Shown piece by piece: positions 1-8,925 of a stretch of DNA of 64,000 bases (position 1 is the first letter of the stretch; each line of letters starts with the position of its first letter). A model generated the notes under the pieces. That model saw nothing but the letters and a program-made list of their open reading frames with translations. It did no database searches and was not told where the DNA came from. Source of the stretch: Niameybacter massiliensis (GTDB lineage Bacteria; Bacillota; Clostridia; Lachnospirales; Cellulosilyticaceae). Made by a program: the position numbers and the translations under genes. The stretch spans positions 2,094,001-2,158,000 of the forward strand of contig NZ_LN875035.1 of NCBI RefSeq assembly GCF_001282685.1, read 5' to 3'.

Positions 1-1146
1 TTCAAAATCATGTAATTGAATAAGTGCACCTTTTAGGCCTTGTAGTATAAGACCTAAAATGGCTAAAAGTACAACAATTCCTACTATGTTCCCCAACTCC
101 TCGCAAAGGGCCGCAAAGATATAATCTGTTGTAACAATTGGGATTTTATTAGGAATACCACGGGTTAATCCACTTCCAAACCATCCCCATGTCCCAATTG
201 CAAATAGCCCTTGTACAACTTGATAACCATTTCCTGCAATATCTGCCCATGGATCAATCCATGCTTCAACCCTGACACGTACATGCCCAAAACAAAAATA
301 CGCTAATATTGATGCTACGGCGCCTCCTGCTATACCTATTAACGGTAAAAATGCATTTTTAGTTCCAATATAAAGCATAATTAGGAAGGTTAATCCGTAT
401 AAAAGTGCGCCGCCTAAATCTCTTTGAAAAACAAGCATTAACAAAATAGCACCTGTAAATACAATAGACTGAAAGATTATGGTTAACTTATGACTCTTAA
501 ACTCGAATTCATCAAAATGAGCAGCTAAAAAGAGAACAAAGGTAACCTTCCCAAACTCAGAAGGCTGAAAACCAAAACCTGCAATTTCTACCCAGTTCAT
601 GGCACCATATTTAGATTCTCCAAAGATAAATGGTAATATAATCATACCTAGTGTCAAGAACATATACAGTAATTTATATTTAGGTTGTAGCATTTTTCCA
701 AAAATAGTTGGTAAAAACATAGCAATACACATACCAAGTATAAACCATACAATTTGTTTAGTTGCTTCAGCATGATTAAGACGTTCTAACATAATATAGC
801 TTATGTCTACTAAGAAAAAGATAATATACCAGATAACCATTTCATCTTGTCTTTTAAGTCTTTTAAGTAACCACTTAATAAAGATAAATGCAGCAGCTAA
901 AATCACACTGTTAAAGATGATCCCCTGTCTCATAGCAAGACTCGGCGCCTTACCAAATAAAATAGCGGTTCCCCCTAAGTGGAAAAAGAGGATGCATGAA
1001 AACATAAGTGAATGCTTATAAATAGGCTGGCCAAGTGAATAACTGATAAATGGCTTCATAAAACTAAAAATCAGCACAATAAAAAGTATTGCAAATCCTG
1101 CAAATACAAATCGACTCAGTAAAATCATCAACTCTAAATAGGCCAT
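1..1146 (-). CDS. FtsW/RodA/SpoVE-family glycosyltransferase, 3' end outside window
   Basis: A multipass membrane protein of the SEDS family, which polymerises lipid II into glycan strands during division or elongation. 382 residues are visible with no stop, so only the C-terminal end is cut by the window edge. The family motif around PSEFGKVTFVLFLA is present, as are about ten hydrophobic segments. Roughly 90 residues precede the usual SEDS core, as in several clostridial FtsW/RodA proteins. The ATG follows a clear AGAGGTGATGAA ribosome site, 18 bases after the U32 gene, so it is probably co-transcribed with it. The sequence alone does not separate FtsW, RodA and SpoVE. Confidence 0.88.
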   Translation of the reverse strand, partial: MAYLELMILLSRFVFAGFAILFIVLIFSFMKPFISYSLGQPIYKHSLMFSCILFFHLGGTAILFGKAPSLAMRQGIIFNSVILAAAFIFIKWLLKRLKRQDEMVIWYIIFFLVDISYIMLERLNHAEATKQIVWFILGMCIAMFLPTIFGKMLQPKYKLLYMFLTLGMIILPFIFGESKYGAMNWVEIAGFGFQPSEFGKVTFVLFLAAHFDEFEFKSHKLTIIFQSIVFTGAILLMLVFQRDLGGALLYGLTFLIMLYIGTKNAFLPLIGIAGGAVASILAYFCFGHVRVRVEAWIDPWADIAGNGYQVVQGLFAIGTWGWFGSGLTRGIPNKIPIVTTDYIFAALCEELGNIVGIVVLLAILGLILQGLKGALIQLHDFE

Positions 1147-1164
1147 TTCATCACCTCTTTTTCT

Positions 1165-3498
1165 TTAGTCTATAGGCTTTAAGAAACTTGCTTTTTGACT
1201 AGCAAAAGTTACTTTTTTACCATTCAATAAACTTTCTAAAACTTCTTTTGTTTCCTTGGCATTTTCTTCAGTGAACCAAATACGATAAACCATTAAAGAC
1301 ATATTTTGTAAGTACTTTTCTGGTTCTATAAGAAGCGGTTCATGCATTAAAATTTGCATTTTACAACCTACACAATCTGTTGTAAGTGGCCAGATAGCCC
1401 CTTTACGATCACGCAAACTATATTTTCCAGTTTGTTTTTTCTTTTGACAAAGCTCATGGTTACCTAGTACACATTGTTCTGTTGTCATTACAGGCAATCT
1501 ACCATAGATAATGGTTTCAAGTGGACCTTCTAAGGATTCTAACTCTTCTTTTGCAAGTTCTGCTGAAGTAGTTATACGTGTTACGCCATTTTCACTCCAT
1601 TGATAAACCGCTTCATTATTCATTACATTTAAATTATAATCAATGACCTTCTCTTTGTGACTAGACATCAATATATAAAAGACTCCTAATGTACGAATGA
1701 CATAGCCTGTTAAGCCACTTGCTTCAAAGCTTGGCAAGCTTTTTTTAATTCTCTCAAGTGCCTTTTCTTTTGTAATTGCCGGAAACACAATATACATTGG
1801 TTTCCCCTTTGCCTCACAAAGCTCTAAAGCCTCTTGCATTTTTCGATCATTATATTGCCATTCCCAATACACTGCTTGAAGTTGTGGGTAATCAAGCACT
1901 ACTTGAAGTTGTTCTATGGTACGTACTTGTGCATGGTAACTTGGCTTTCCTTCATAACGCTGATTGCTATCTGGTGTATAAGGCGCATAGGTTTTTTGCG
2001 TACCACTTTCACAAATTAAAGCCTCTAAATGAGCCACTGCTTCGCGGCGTAATTCATTCAACTTACTAATGGTCATATACACATCATCATCCCACTCTGC
2101 ATCTACATGAGTAAGCTCAAAAGATGTGGTCCCAAGTTTTGAAAGTTTCTCTATTGCTACTTCTTTTGTAAGAGGTGCACTTTGAGCCGCTTCTAAGATT
2201 TCGCCTAGGGCTGTTGCCTCAAGCCCTTCATAAAAGAGTGTAAAGCTTACTGGCTCACCCAATTTTCCAACAAGTTTTCCTTGTACAGGTACTTTACGTT
2301 GTGCCTTTTCATAGGTTTTTCGTAAAGCTTTAAGAAGTGTATTATTTTTAGATAGGTAAACTGGACTTTTCTCATCTACCCAATCTTCTACACGTACAGT
2401 AAAGGTCTGCCCACCTGGATAGACTTTTGAAATCCCTGTTCCTGTATGTTTTTTCTTATTCCAAATTTCAAGCCCATCTCCTGGGTTTAATGTTTTTTCT
2501 GTATAAATGGTTGCAAGCTTATTACGTTTATCGTATTTTACAATATGTCCTACGCGAAGCCCAATATTTTTTGGTGTCTTCTCTGTCATCATATCAAGGC
2601 CTGCTTTTTTAAAGTAGTAGCCTTCTGAGAAACCACCACGGTTAAATATTGATTGAAGCATTTCAATATCTTCTTGTTCTACTTTATAGTGTTTTGGATC
2701 CTTTAAAGCTAGATCCACATATTTACGATAAACACGTGTGACAGATGCCACATACTCTGGAGACTTCATACGCCCTTCCATTTTGAATGAATCAATACCT
2801 ATCTCAATAAGTTGTGGTAAGAAACTAAGACTATAAAGGTCCTTCGGGCTTAAGAAATAAGTGGATTTAATCTTTTCTTCACCATCTTCTAATAAATCGT
2901 ATGTCATGCGACATGGTTGTGCACAGCGCCCACGATTTCCACTTCTTCCTCCTATTTGACTGCTAAACAAGCATTGTCCAGAGTATGAATAGCAAAGAGC
3001 ACCATGGATAAATGTTTCTATTTCAATATCTACAGCATCTTTTATTTGTTTAATTTCTTCAAGTTGCATTTCTCTTGCAAGTACAACACGTTTAAAACCA
3101 AATGCTTTTAAGAAAAGCACATCTTCTAAACTATGTGCACTCATTTGTGTACTTGCATGGAGTTCAATCTGTGGGAAGTAACGCTTAACAAGATAAGCAA
3201 CTCCAAGATCTTGGACAATCACCGCATCTACACCAAGTCTTGCTAAACTTTCTAAGTACTGCATCAGTTCAGGAAGCTCGTCTTCTTTAATTAAAGTATT
3301 TACTGTAATATGTGTTTTCACTCCACGAAGTTTGCAATAGTTTACGATTTTTTCGAGTTCATCTTCATCAAAGTTATCTGCAAATTGTCTTGCATTAAAA
3401 ACTTTTCCTCCTACGAAGATAGCGTTGGCCCCATTCTCAATAGCCGCTAAAGCATTTTCAAACTTGCCAACTGGTGCTAATAATTCTACTTGTCTCAC
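1165..3498 (-). CDS. Peptidase U32-family protein with C-terminal DUF3656-like part (RNA hydroxylase-type)
   Basis: 777 residues. The N-terminal 300 residues form the U32 domain: VELLAPVGKFENALAAI at the start, the HGALCYSYSGQC stretch near 165-175 and CAQPC at 192-196 supply the conserved cysteines thought to hold an Fe-S cluster. The long C-terminal part resembles the DUF3656 extension of RlhA-like proteins. U32 proteins of this type are now known as prephenate-dependent RNA hydroxylases (TrhP on tRNA U34, RlhA on 23S rRNA), not proteases. The exact substrate here is inferred. It lies 66 bases after zapA and 18 before the SEDS gene. A second, shorter U32 gene is at 20.8 kb. Confidence 0.85.
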   Translation of the reverse strand: MRQVELLAPVGKFENALAAIENGANAIFVGGKVFNARQFADNFDEDELEKIVNYCKLRGVKTHITVNTLIKEDELPELMQYLESLARLGVDAVIVQDLGVAYLVKRYFPQIELHASTQMSAHSLEDVLFLKAFGFKRVVLAREMQLEEIKQIKDAVDIEIETFIHGALCYSYSGQCLFSSQIGGRSGNRGRCAQPCRMTYDLLEDGEEKIKSTYFLSPKDLYSLSFLPQLIEIGIDSFKMEGRMKSPEYVASVTRVYRKYVDLALKDPKHYKVEQEDIEMLQSIFNRGGFSEGYYFKKAGLDMMTEKTPKNIGLRVGHIVKYDKRNKLATIYTEKTLNPGDGLEIWNKKKHTGTGISKVYPGGQTFTVRVEDWVDEKSPVYLSKNNTLLKALRKTYEKAQRKVPVQGKLVGKLGEPVSFTLFYEGLEATALGEILEAAQSAPLTKEVAIEKLSKLGTTSFELTHVDAEWDDDVYMTISKLNELRREAVAHLEALICESGTQKTYAPYTPDSNQRYEGKPSYHAQVRTIEQLQVVLDYPQLQAVYWEWQYNDRKMQEALELCEAKGKPMYIVFPAITKEKALERIKKSLPSFEASGLTGYVIRTLGVFYILMSSHKEKVIDYNLNVMNNEAVYQWSENGVTRITTSAELAKEELESLEGPLETIIYGRLPVMTTEQCVLGNHELCQKKKQTGKYSLRDRKGAIWPLTTDCVGCKMQILMHEPLLIEPEKYLQNMSLMVYRIWFTEENAKETKEVLESLLNGKKVTFASQKASFLKPID

Positions 3499-3563
3499 AC
3501 TGTGTCCTTCTTTCTTTTTTCATCATAAAAGGGGTAACTTAACAGCACCCCCTTCAATAAGTT

Positions 3564-3908
3564 CTATTTTCTTCTTTTCATGATTTTAAGCCTGTTCATT
3601 TCAAGTGACATTTCTTCAATACGTTCGAGAAGCGCCAAATTTTCTGCATTACATTTCTCTAATTCTTGACTAAATCTTTCTAAATCTGTTTTCATTTTTA
3701 AATACTCATCTGCCATATTCAGTGCTGCCATCATATGCTTTTGAGCAGAACTAAGCTTGTGCATGGGATCTTGTTTATGAATTTCTAATACTTTTTGATC
3801 TAATACACTTGCCACCTTTTGAATATGTTCTTGTGATTCATTTCCTTGTAATGCAAAAACTTGTCCCCCGATAATGACCTCTACTTTATTCTTTGTCATA
3901 TTGAACAC
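3564..3908 (-). CDS. zapA: Cell division protein ZapA
   Basis: 114 residues. The N-terminal part (KNKVEVIIGGQVFALQGNESQEHIQKVASVLDQKV) is the ZapA domain, followed by a long C-terminal coiled coil (about 60-110). ZapA binds and bundles FtsZ filaments at mid-cell. Usual family length is about 85-110. It sits between ruvB and the U32 gene, with 65-base gaps on each side; a TATAAT box upstream (3947-3952) could give it its own promoter in addition to read-through from ruvAB. Confidence 0.88.
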   Translation of the reverse strand: MFNMTKNKVEVIIGGQVFALQGNESQEHIQKVASVLDQKVLEIHKQDPMHKLSSAQKHMMAALNMADEYLKMKTDLERFSQELEKCNAENLALLERIEEMSLEMNRLKIMKRRK

Positions 3909-3946
3909 CCCATTATAAATGGCTATGCCTATTAGTATTTTTTGTC

Positions 3947-3952
3947 ATTATA
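3947..3952 (-). promoter_or_regulatory. Possible -10 box for zapA
   Basis: TATAAT on the minus strand, about 40 bases before zapA. No good -35 is seen at 17 bp, so this is a weak call. It matters because it would uncouple zapA and the SEDS gene from the SOS-type ruvA promoter. Confidence 0.3.
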
Positions 3953-3972
3953 ACATATCTATATTCAAAAAA

Positions 3973-4974
3973 CTATCTTAACTCCTCTGGAATTTGCAAA
4001 AAATTCTTTGCACTTTCTGTCAGCATACGTCCTCTAGGCGTACGCTGGAGCAAGCCTTGTTGCATCAGGTAAGGTTCATACACATCTTCTAGTGTTTCTC
4101 TTTCTTCCCCGATAGTTGCTGCAAGGGTCTCAAGACCAACTGGCCCACCTTTAAATTGATTCCAGATTGTATTTAGAATGCGTCGATCGATTTCATCTAA
4201 TCCCTGTGTATCAATATTTAATAATTTTAAAGACGCAAGTGCAGTTTCTTCAGTAATCATGCTGTCGTATTTAATACTTACAATATCACGTACACGTTTT
4301 AAGAGACGGTTTGCAAGCCTAGGTGTGCCTCTAGAGCACTTTCCAATTTCTCTTGCACCTTCTGTAGTAATCCCCACCCCTAAAATACGTGCTGTACGCT
4401 CTACAATTTGCATGAGTTCCTCTAAAGAATAATACTCAAGACGTTGCACTATTCCAAAACGGTCACGAAGTGGAGAACTTAACATCCCTGCTCTTGTTGT
4501 CGCACCAACTAATGTAAATGGTGGCAAAGAAAGACGGATTGACTTAGCTGTTGGACCTTTCCCCACAACAATATCTATATGATAATCTTCCATTGCAGAG
4601 TAAAGTACTTCTTCTACCTGACGTGGCATACGATGAATTTCATCAATAAACAGCAAATCACCTGGTTGTAGCCCATTTAAAATCGCTGCAATATCTCCTG
4701 GTTTCTCAATGGCAGGACCCGCTGTCACTTTAAGTTTAACACCCATTTCATTAGCTATAACCCCTGCAAGTGTTGTCTTCCCTAGTCCTGGTGGTCCATA
4801 AAGTAGTACATGATCAAGTGCTTCTCCCCTGCCTTTTGCTGCCTCAATAAAGATTTTAAGATTTTCTTTAATGGTACTTTGCCCTATATATTCATCAAGT
4901 GTCAGGGGTCTAATATTATTTTCTATGTCTGTGTCTTCAATGTGTAAGTCCGCTGACATCATACGTGTTTCCAT
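3973..4974 (-). CDS. ruvB: Holliday junction branch-migration helicase RuvB
   Basis: 333 residues, normal length. An AAA+ ATPase with Walker [10 protein letters not shown], Walker B FIDEIHR, sensor GATTRAG, and the C-terminal winged helix ending in TPRGR. RuvB hexamers drive branch migration with RuvA during recombination repair. The start is 12 bases after ruvA, so the two are co-transcribed. The ATG at 4974 is preceded by the GGGGGCG(A) stretch; a second Met (MMSADLH) six residues in is an alternative. Confidence 0.97.
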   Translation of the reverse strand: METRMMSADLHIEDTDIENNIRPLTLDEYIGQSTIKENLKIFIEAAKGRGEALDHVLLYGPPGLGKTTLAGVIANEMGVKLKVTAGPAIEKPGDIAAILNGLQPGDLLFIDEIHRMPRQVEEVLYSAMEDYHIDIVVGKGPTAKSIRLSLPPFTLVGATTRAGMLSSPLRDRFGIVQRLEYYSLEELMQIVERTARILGVGITTEGAREIGKCSRGTPRLANRLLKRVRDIVSIKYDSMITEETALASLKLLNIDTQGLDEIDRRILNTIWNQFKGGPVGLETLAATIGEERETLEDVYEPYLMQQGLLQRTPRGRMLTESAKNFLQIPEELR

Positions 4975-4986
4975 TTAATCGCCCCC

Positions 4987-5586
4987 TTAATTTGTAAGTA
5001 ATGCTAAAGCCTTTTTAATTATCACTTCAGTTGTATCATTGTAATCAAAGATTGCTTGAACAGCTTTTCTCGCTTCAGTTAATGGGAAGCCTAAAGCCTC
5101 AAGTGCTTCAATGGCTTCTTCTTTAGCTTGTCCTGTTGATGCTGGTAAACCTTTTTCTAAATGAGATAAATCTGGCATTGCAAGTTTTTGAACCACATCT
5201 TTAAGTTCTAAAATAATACGCTGAGCAGTCTTTGGCCCAATACCACTTACCTTACCTAATGCCTTATGGTCTTGCATCATAATAATTTCAATGAGATGAT
5301 CTACATCATATAAATTCATCATTTGCAACGCTGTCTTTGGCCCAATACCATTTACGCCCACTAACTTTTTAAAAAGTTCTTTCTGCTGCACCGTTACAAA
5401 ACCATATAAATCATGAGCATCTTCTTTAATATTTTCATAAATATAAAGCTTAACATTTTTGCCTCTTTGTAACGCACTGGCATTTTGCTCATAGGGTACA
5501 AAAACTTCATATCCCATTTGTCCTACTTCTATCCATATATCATTATCATGTATCTCTGTAATTTCACCTTTTAAATACGCAATCAT
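4987..5586 (-). CDS. ruvA: Holliday junction DNA-binding protein RuvA
   Basis: 199 residues, starting MIAYLKGEITEI. The open frame continues 16 codons upstream, but the ATG at 5586 has AAGGAG at the right spacing and begins exactly like the family, so it is chosen. An OB fold is followed by two helix-hairpin-helix motifs (LVGVNGIGPKTALQM, LGKVSGIGPKTAQRI) that grip the junction, then the C-terminal domain that contacts RuvB. First gene of ruvAB; its promoter overlaps a LexA-type box, so SOS control is likely. Confidence 0.96.
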   Translation of the reverse strand: MIAYLKGEITEIHDNDIWIEVGQMGYEVFVPYEQNASALQRGKNVKLYIYENIKEDAHDLYGFVTVQQKELFKKLVGVNGIGPKTALQMMNLYDVDHLIEIIMMQDHKALGKVSGIGPKTAQRIILELKDVVQKLAMPDLSHLEKGLPASTGQAKEEAIEALEALGFPLTEARKAVQAIFDYNDTTEVIIKKALALLTN

Positions 5587-5603
5587 AACTTCTCCTTCAA
5601 AAA

Positions 5604-5646
5604 GAACATTTGTTCTTATTGTACACCAATCCACCTTAATAGTCTA
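5604..5646 (-). promoter_or_regulatory. ruvAB promoter with overlapping SOS (LexA/DinR) box
   Basis: On the minus strand, -35 TAGACT (5641-5646), exactly 17 bp, then -10 TACAAT (5618-5623). Two bases downstream lies GAACAAATGTTC (5604-5615), a perfect match to the Gram-positive LexA core GAAC-N4-GTTC inside a longer near-palindrome. Its place over the expected start of transcription is that of a repressor site. The ruvA ribosome site follows within 15 bases. Confidence 0.85.
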
Positions 5647-5681
5647 GCCTTGTTGCATCTCTCATCCCCTGTTATATATGA

Positions 5682-5715
5682 AAAGGCCGTTGCAACTTGT
5701 GTGCAACAGCCCCCT
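5682..5715 (-). terminator. Terminator of the parE-parC-proB-DUF896 operon
   Basis: Just after the DUF896 stop, a GC-rich stem (GTTGCA/TGCAAC extended by GGC/GCC pairs) is followed on the minus strand by TTTTC. It separates this operon from the ruvA promoter. Confidence 0.7.
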
Positions 5716-5720
5716 TCATT

Positions 5721-5936
5721 CTATTTGTCAGTTGGCATATATTTAAGTGGATGTAACTTGCCATCTGGTGTTTGAATTTTTGTGTTTGATAATTGACCTT
5801 TGAAATTTGATCTAAAGATTTGTAAGTATTGCTCACGTAATTTAGCTTGTTCATCAAGTTCAGTTGGTGTTAAACCTTCTTCTTTCTTTTTCTTCGCAAG
5901 TTCATTAATACGTGCAATAAGTTTATCCATTTCCAT
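5721..5936 (-). CDS. DUF896/YnzC-family small protein
   Basis: 71 residues, the typical length. The conserved pattern INELAKKKKEEGLT..ELDEQAKLREQYLQIFRSNF is clear; the rest is the short disordered tail. The family has a two-helix bundle fold and no settled function; in Bacillus subtilis ynzC lies in the LexA-regulated yneA operon. Here it ends the topoisomerase-proB transcript. The start used is ATG 5936 (MEMDKL); Met-3 is an alternative. Confidence 0.9.
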   Translation of the reverse strand: MEMDKLIARINELAKKKKEEGLTPTELDEQAKLREQYLQIFRSNFKGQLSNTKIQTPDGKLHPLKYMPTDK

Positions 5937-5951
5937 TTTTCATTACCTCTC

Positions 5952-6749
5952 TTATTTGGCTTTAAACCATGTCCCTACTTCTTCACCATCTAGAATATTG
6001 TAGAGTACATTGATGTCATCTCCTAAAGCAACAACTGTATGTGTCTCATTTGCTTTAGCTATCTTAGCGGCTGTAATCTTAGTTGTCATACCACCTGTTC
6101 CAAATTTAGAACCTGTATCTTTGCCTAATCCTTCAATATCTGAAGTAATTGCTTCTACTTCTTTGATTAAAGTCGCATCTTTATTTTCTTTTGGATTATC
6201 TGTATAAAGACCATCAATATCTGTAAGTAAGATAAGTAAATCCCCATCTACTAATTCTGCAACCATAGCAGATAAGGTATCATTATCTCCAAAGCGATAA
6301 CCTTCAATTTGAGCTGTAGAAATACAGTCATTTTCATTAATGATTGGTATAACCCCTAATTTTAATAGAGCAAACAAAGTATTTTTAGCATTTTGATTTT
6401 TAATTGGATCTTCAATCACATCTTTTGTAAGAAGGACTTGTGCAATAACCTGATTATATTCCCCAAAGAATTTCTCATAGATTTGCATTAAAATTGCTTG
6501 CCCTACTGCTGCTGTTGCTTGTTTCATCTCAAGCTCTTGCGGTCTTTCTGTAAGACCAAGTCTTCTTGTTCCTACACCAATAGCACCAGATGATACTAAT
6601 ATGATTTCCTTACCTTGATGATTTAAATCTGTTAAAACACGTGCTAATTTTTCCATTTTGTTAAGATTGGTTTGACCATTTGGATGTGTGAGTGATGATG
6701 TACCAATTTTAACAATAATACGATTGCTCTCTAAAAGATCACTTCTCAT
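5952..6749 (-). CDS. proB: Glutamate 5-kinase, short form without PUA domain
   Basis: 265 residues. The amino-acid-kinase domain is complete: VKIGTSSL near the N-terminus, VSSGAIGVG, NENDCIS, RFGDNDTLSA, LLTDIDGLY and FGTGGMTTKI. It phosphorylates glutamate in the first step of proline synthesis. The roughly 100-residue C-terminal PUA domain of the longer enzymes is absent, as in some Firmicutes; the frame ends cleanly, so this is not a truncation. It follows parC by 27 bases. No proA is next to it in the window. Confidence 0.93.
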   Translation of the reverse strand: MRSDLLESNRIIVKIGTSSLTHPNGQTNLNKMEKLARVLTDLNHQGKEIILVSSGAIGVGTRRLGLTERPQELEMKQATAAVGQAILMQIYEKFFGEYNQVIAQVLLTKDVIEDPIKNQNAKNTLFALLKLGVIPIINENDCISTAQIEGYRFGDNDTLSAMVAELVDGDLLILLTDIDGLYTDNPKENKDATLIKEVEAITSDIEGLGKDTGSKFGTGGMTTKITAAKIAKANETHTVVALGDDINVLYNILDGEEVGTWFKAK

Positions 6750-6776
6750 AATTTCCTCCCGCTACTTCCTGCCTAT

Positions 6777-8912
6777 CTATAGTTTCGCTTGAGCTGGCAA
6801 CGAACTAGCTGCTAATTTTTCTATTTCTTCAGTGCCTTCATTTAGGCATGTCAGACTTGCCATTGTATGTTTCTTTGTAATTGTAATTGCTTGAATCCCC
6901 GGTGTATCACGTTTTGCCTTTTCTTCAATCAATGTTGTTGGAACAATAGCTGAACGTCCATCTGTTCTAACACATTTTATAAAGGCTTCTTCGCCAATCA
7001 CGCACATACCTACACATGCACTCTTACCATAATAAGCTTTCACAAGTTTTTTACGGTTTGTCTTTGTCTCATAAACATTTAAAGGTACACGTGCAATCTT
7101 GCCTGTTTCAAATCCAAATAAAATAGATCCTGTATAATCTAAGGTTGGATGCACATACATAATCGTTTCATCTGGTTCTAAATCTAAAATATTAGGTAAG
7201 TATACACCAAACTGGCTGGCTTTACAATCTTCGATTTCATACGTTTTTATTTTATACACATTACACTTATTCGTAAAGAATAAAAGCTCACTCTTATTGG
7301 CTGTTTCAACTTCTTGGATAATTGTATCGTTATCCTTCATTTTTTGTTCACCACTACTACGTAAAGAAGCTAATGAGATTTTTTTCAAATATTGATGTTC
7401 TGTAAAGAAGATTTTTAAGTTGTAGTCTTCAATGAGTGCATCACTTGGTAAGGCTTCTTCTTTATTAGGCTCAATAAGTGTTGTACGTCTTGGTGCACTG
7501 TATTTTTTCTTAGTTTGTTTAAGTTCGTCACTAATAACTTTTTTAAGTTTTTTATCACTTTCAATAATCTCAGATAAACGTGCAATTTCTTGCTCTAATT
7601 TATCAACATCTTGTAAGGTATTTAAAATATATTGTTTATTTAAGTGGCGTAATTTGATTTCTGCTACAAACTCTGCTTGAAGCTCTGTTAAATCAAAAGC
7701 GCGCATCAAGTTTGGAATAACTTGATTTTCTTTTTCTGTATGCCTAATAATTTCAATTGCTTTATCAATATCAAATAAGATTTGTTTAAGACCTAATAAG
7801 AGATGATGTCTCTTTTGCATCTTCTCAATATTAAAGGTAAACTTACGAATGAGACAATCCTTTCTAAATCTTACCCATTCTTCAATAATACTTTTAACAC
7901 CTAGTACTTTTGGTGCACCATCAATAAGAACATTAAAGTTGCAACTAAATGAATCTTCTAATGTTGTAAGCTTAAAGAGTTTTTGCATAACTATACTTGG
8001 GTCTGCTGAACGTTTTAAGTCTACAGTCAGCTTAAGACCTGATAAGTCCGTTTCATCACGTACATCCGAAACCTCTTTGATTTTACCCACTTTAACAGCT
8101 TCTTCAATTTTATCGATAATAGCTTCTACTGTTGTTGTATAAGGAATCTCTGTAATCTCAATACAATTTTCCTTTTTAACATATTGATATTTCCCACGCA
8201 TTCTAAAAGAACCGCGTCCACTATTTAAAATATGGCGCATATCTTCTTTGTTATAGAAAATTTCTCCACCTGTTGAAAAGTCTGGTGCTAAAATGTAATC
8301 TGCAATATCTATATCTTGATCTTTAAGATAAGCAATCGTTGCATCACATACCTCTTCTAAGTTGAAACTACAAATATTGCTTGCCATCCCTACTGCAATC
8401 CCCTGATTTGGATTGACTAAAATATTAGGAAAAGTTACAGGTAAAAGTGTTGGTTCTTTCATCTTACCATCATAGTTGTCTACAAAGACAACTGAGTTTT
8501 CTTCAATATCTCTAAACAGTTCTTCACAAATATCACTTAATTTTGCTTCTGTATAACGTGAAGCCGCATAAGCCATATCACGTGAATAAACCTTACCAAA
8601 GTTTCCTTTTGAATCTACAAATGGGGTATTCAGTGCTGCATACCCTTTTGTTAAACGTACCATCGTCTCATAAATAGCAGAATCTCCATGAGGGTTAAGC
8701 TTCATTGTTTGCCCTACAATATTGGCTGACTTTGTCCTTGCTGATTTTAGCAATGACATTTTATACATCGTATAGAGTAACTTACGATGAGATGGTTTAA
8801 ATCCATCAATTTCAGGCAGGGCACGTGAGACAATAACACTCATGGCATAAGGCATATAGTTAGACTCTAACGTCTCAGATATATTCTGTTTAATAATCTT
8901 TTCATCCATCAT
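6777..8912 (-). CDS. parC: Type IIA topoisomerase subunit A (ParC/GyrA-like)
   Basis: 711 residues. The breakage-reunion domain carries the catalytic tyrosine in YAASRYTEAKL (near residue 120) and the quinolone-pocket stretch NPHGDSAIYE, with the usual Ser and Glu/Asp positions occupied. A long coiled coil around 400-460 is the dimer gate arm. The C-terminal beta-pinwheel is short compared with GyrA (about 800-840 residues), which with the adjacent B subunit suggests the topoisomerase IV-like clostridial pair. The start is one of two adjacent ATGs after GGAGGG. It is 13 bases from parE. Confidence 0.88.
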   Translation of the reverse strand: MMDEKIIKQNISETLESNYMPYAMSVIVSRALPEIDGFKPSHRKLLYTMYKMSLLKSARTKSANIVGQTMKLNPHGDSAIYETMVRLTKGYAALNTPFVDSKGNFGKVYSRDMAYAASRYTEAKLSDICEELFRDIEENSVVFVDNYDGKMKEPTLLPVTFPNILVNPNQGIAVGMASNICSFNLEEVCDATIAYLKDQDIDIADYILAPDFSTGGEIFYNKEDMRHILNSGRGSFRMRGKYQYVKKENCIEITEIPYTTTVEAIIDKIEEAVKVGKIKEVSDVRDETDLSGLKLTVDLKRSADPSIVMQKLFKLTTLEDSFSCNFNVLIDGAPKVLGVKSIIEEWVRFRKDCLIRKFTFNIEKMQKRHHLLLGLKQILFDIDKAIEIIRHTEKENQVIPNLMRAFDLTELQAEFVAEIKLRHLNKQYILNTLQDVDKLEQEIARLSEIIESDKKLKKVISDELKQTKKKYSAPRRTTLIEPNKEEALPSDALIEDYNLKIFFTEHQYLKKISLASLRSSGEQKMKDNDTIIQEVETANKSELLFFTNKCNVYKIKTYEIEDCKASQFGVYLPNILDLEPDETIMYVHPTLDYTGSILFGFETGKIARVPLNVYETKTNRKKLVKAYYGKSACVGMCVIGEEAFIKCVRTDGRSAIVPTTLIEEKAKRDTPGIQAITITKKHTMASLTCLNEGTEEIEKLAASSLPAQAKL

Positions 8913-8925
8913 AGACCCTCCCTTC

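Noticed and set aside
803-1021. Plus-strand frame inside the SEDS gene, and many similar opposite-strand frames elsewhere (for example 1776-2069, 32556-32822, 38761-38973, 44706-45086)
   Set aside because: They lie fully inside well-supported genes on the other strand, have no ribosome sites, and encode low-complexity or non-family sequence.
5587-5634. Longer RuvA with 16 extra N-terminal residues
   Set aside because: The extra codons cover the SOS box and -10 box of the promoter, and family members start MIAYLKG.
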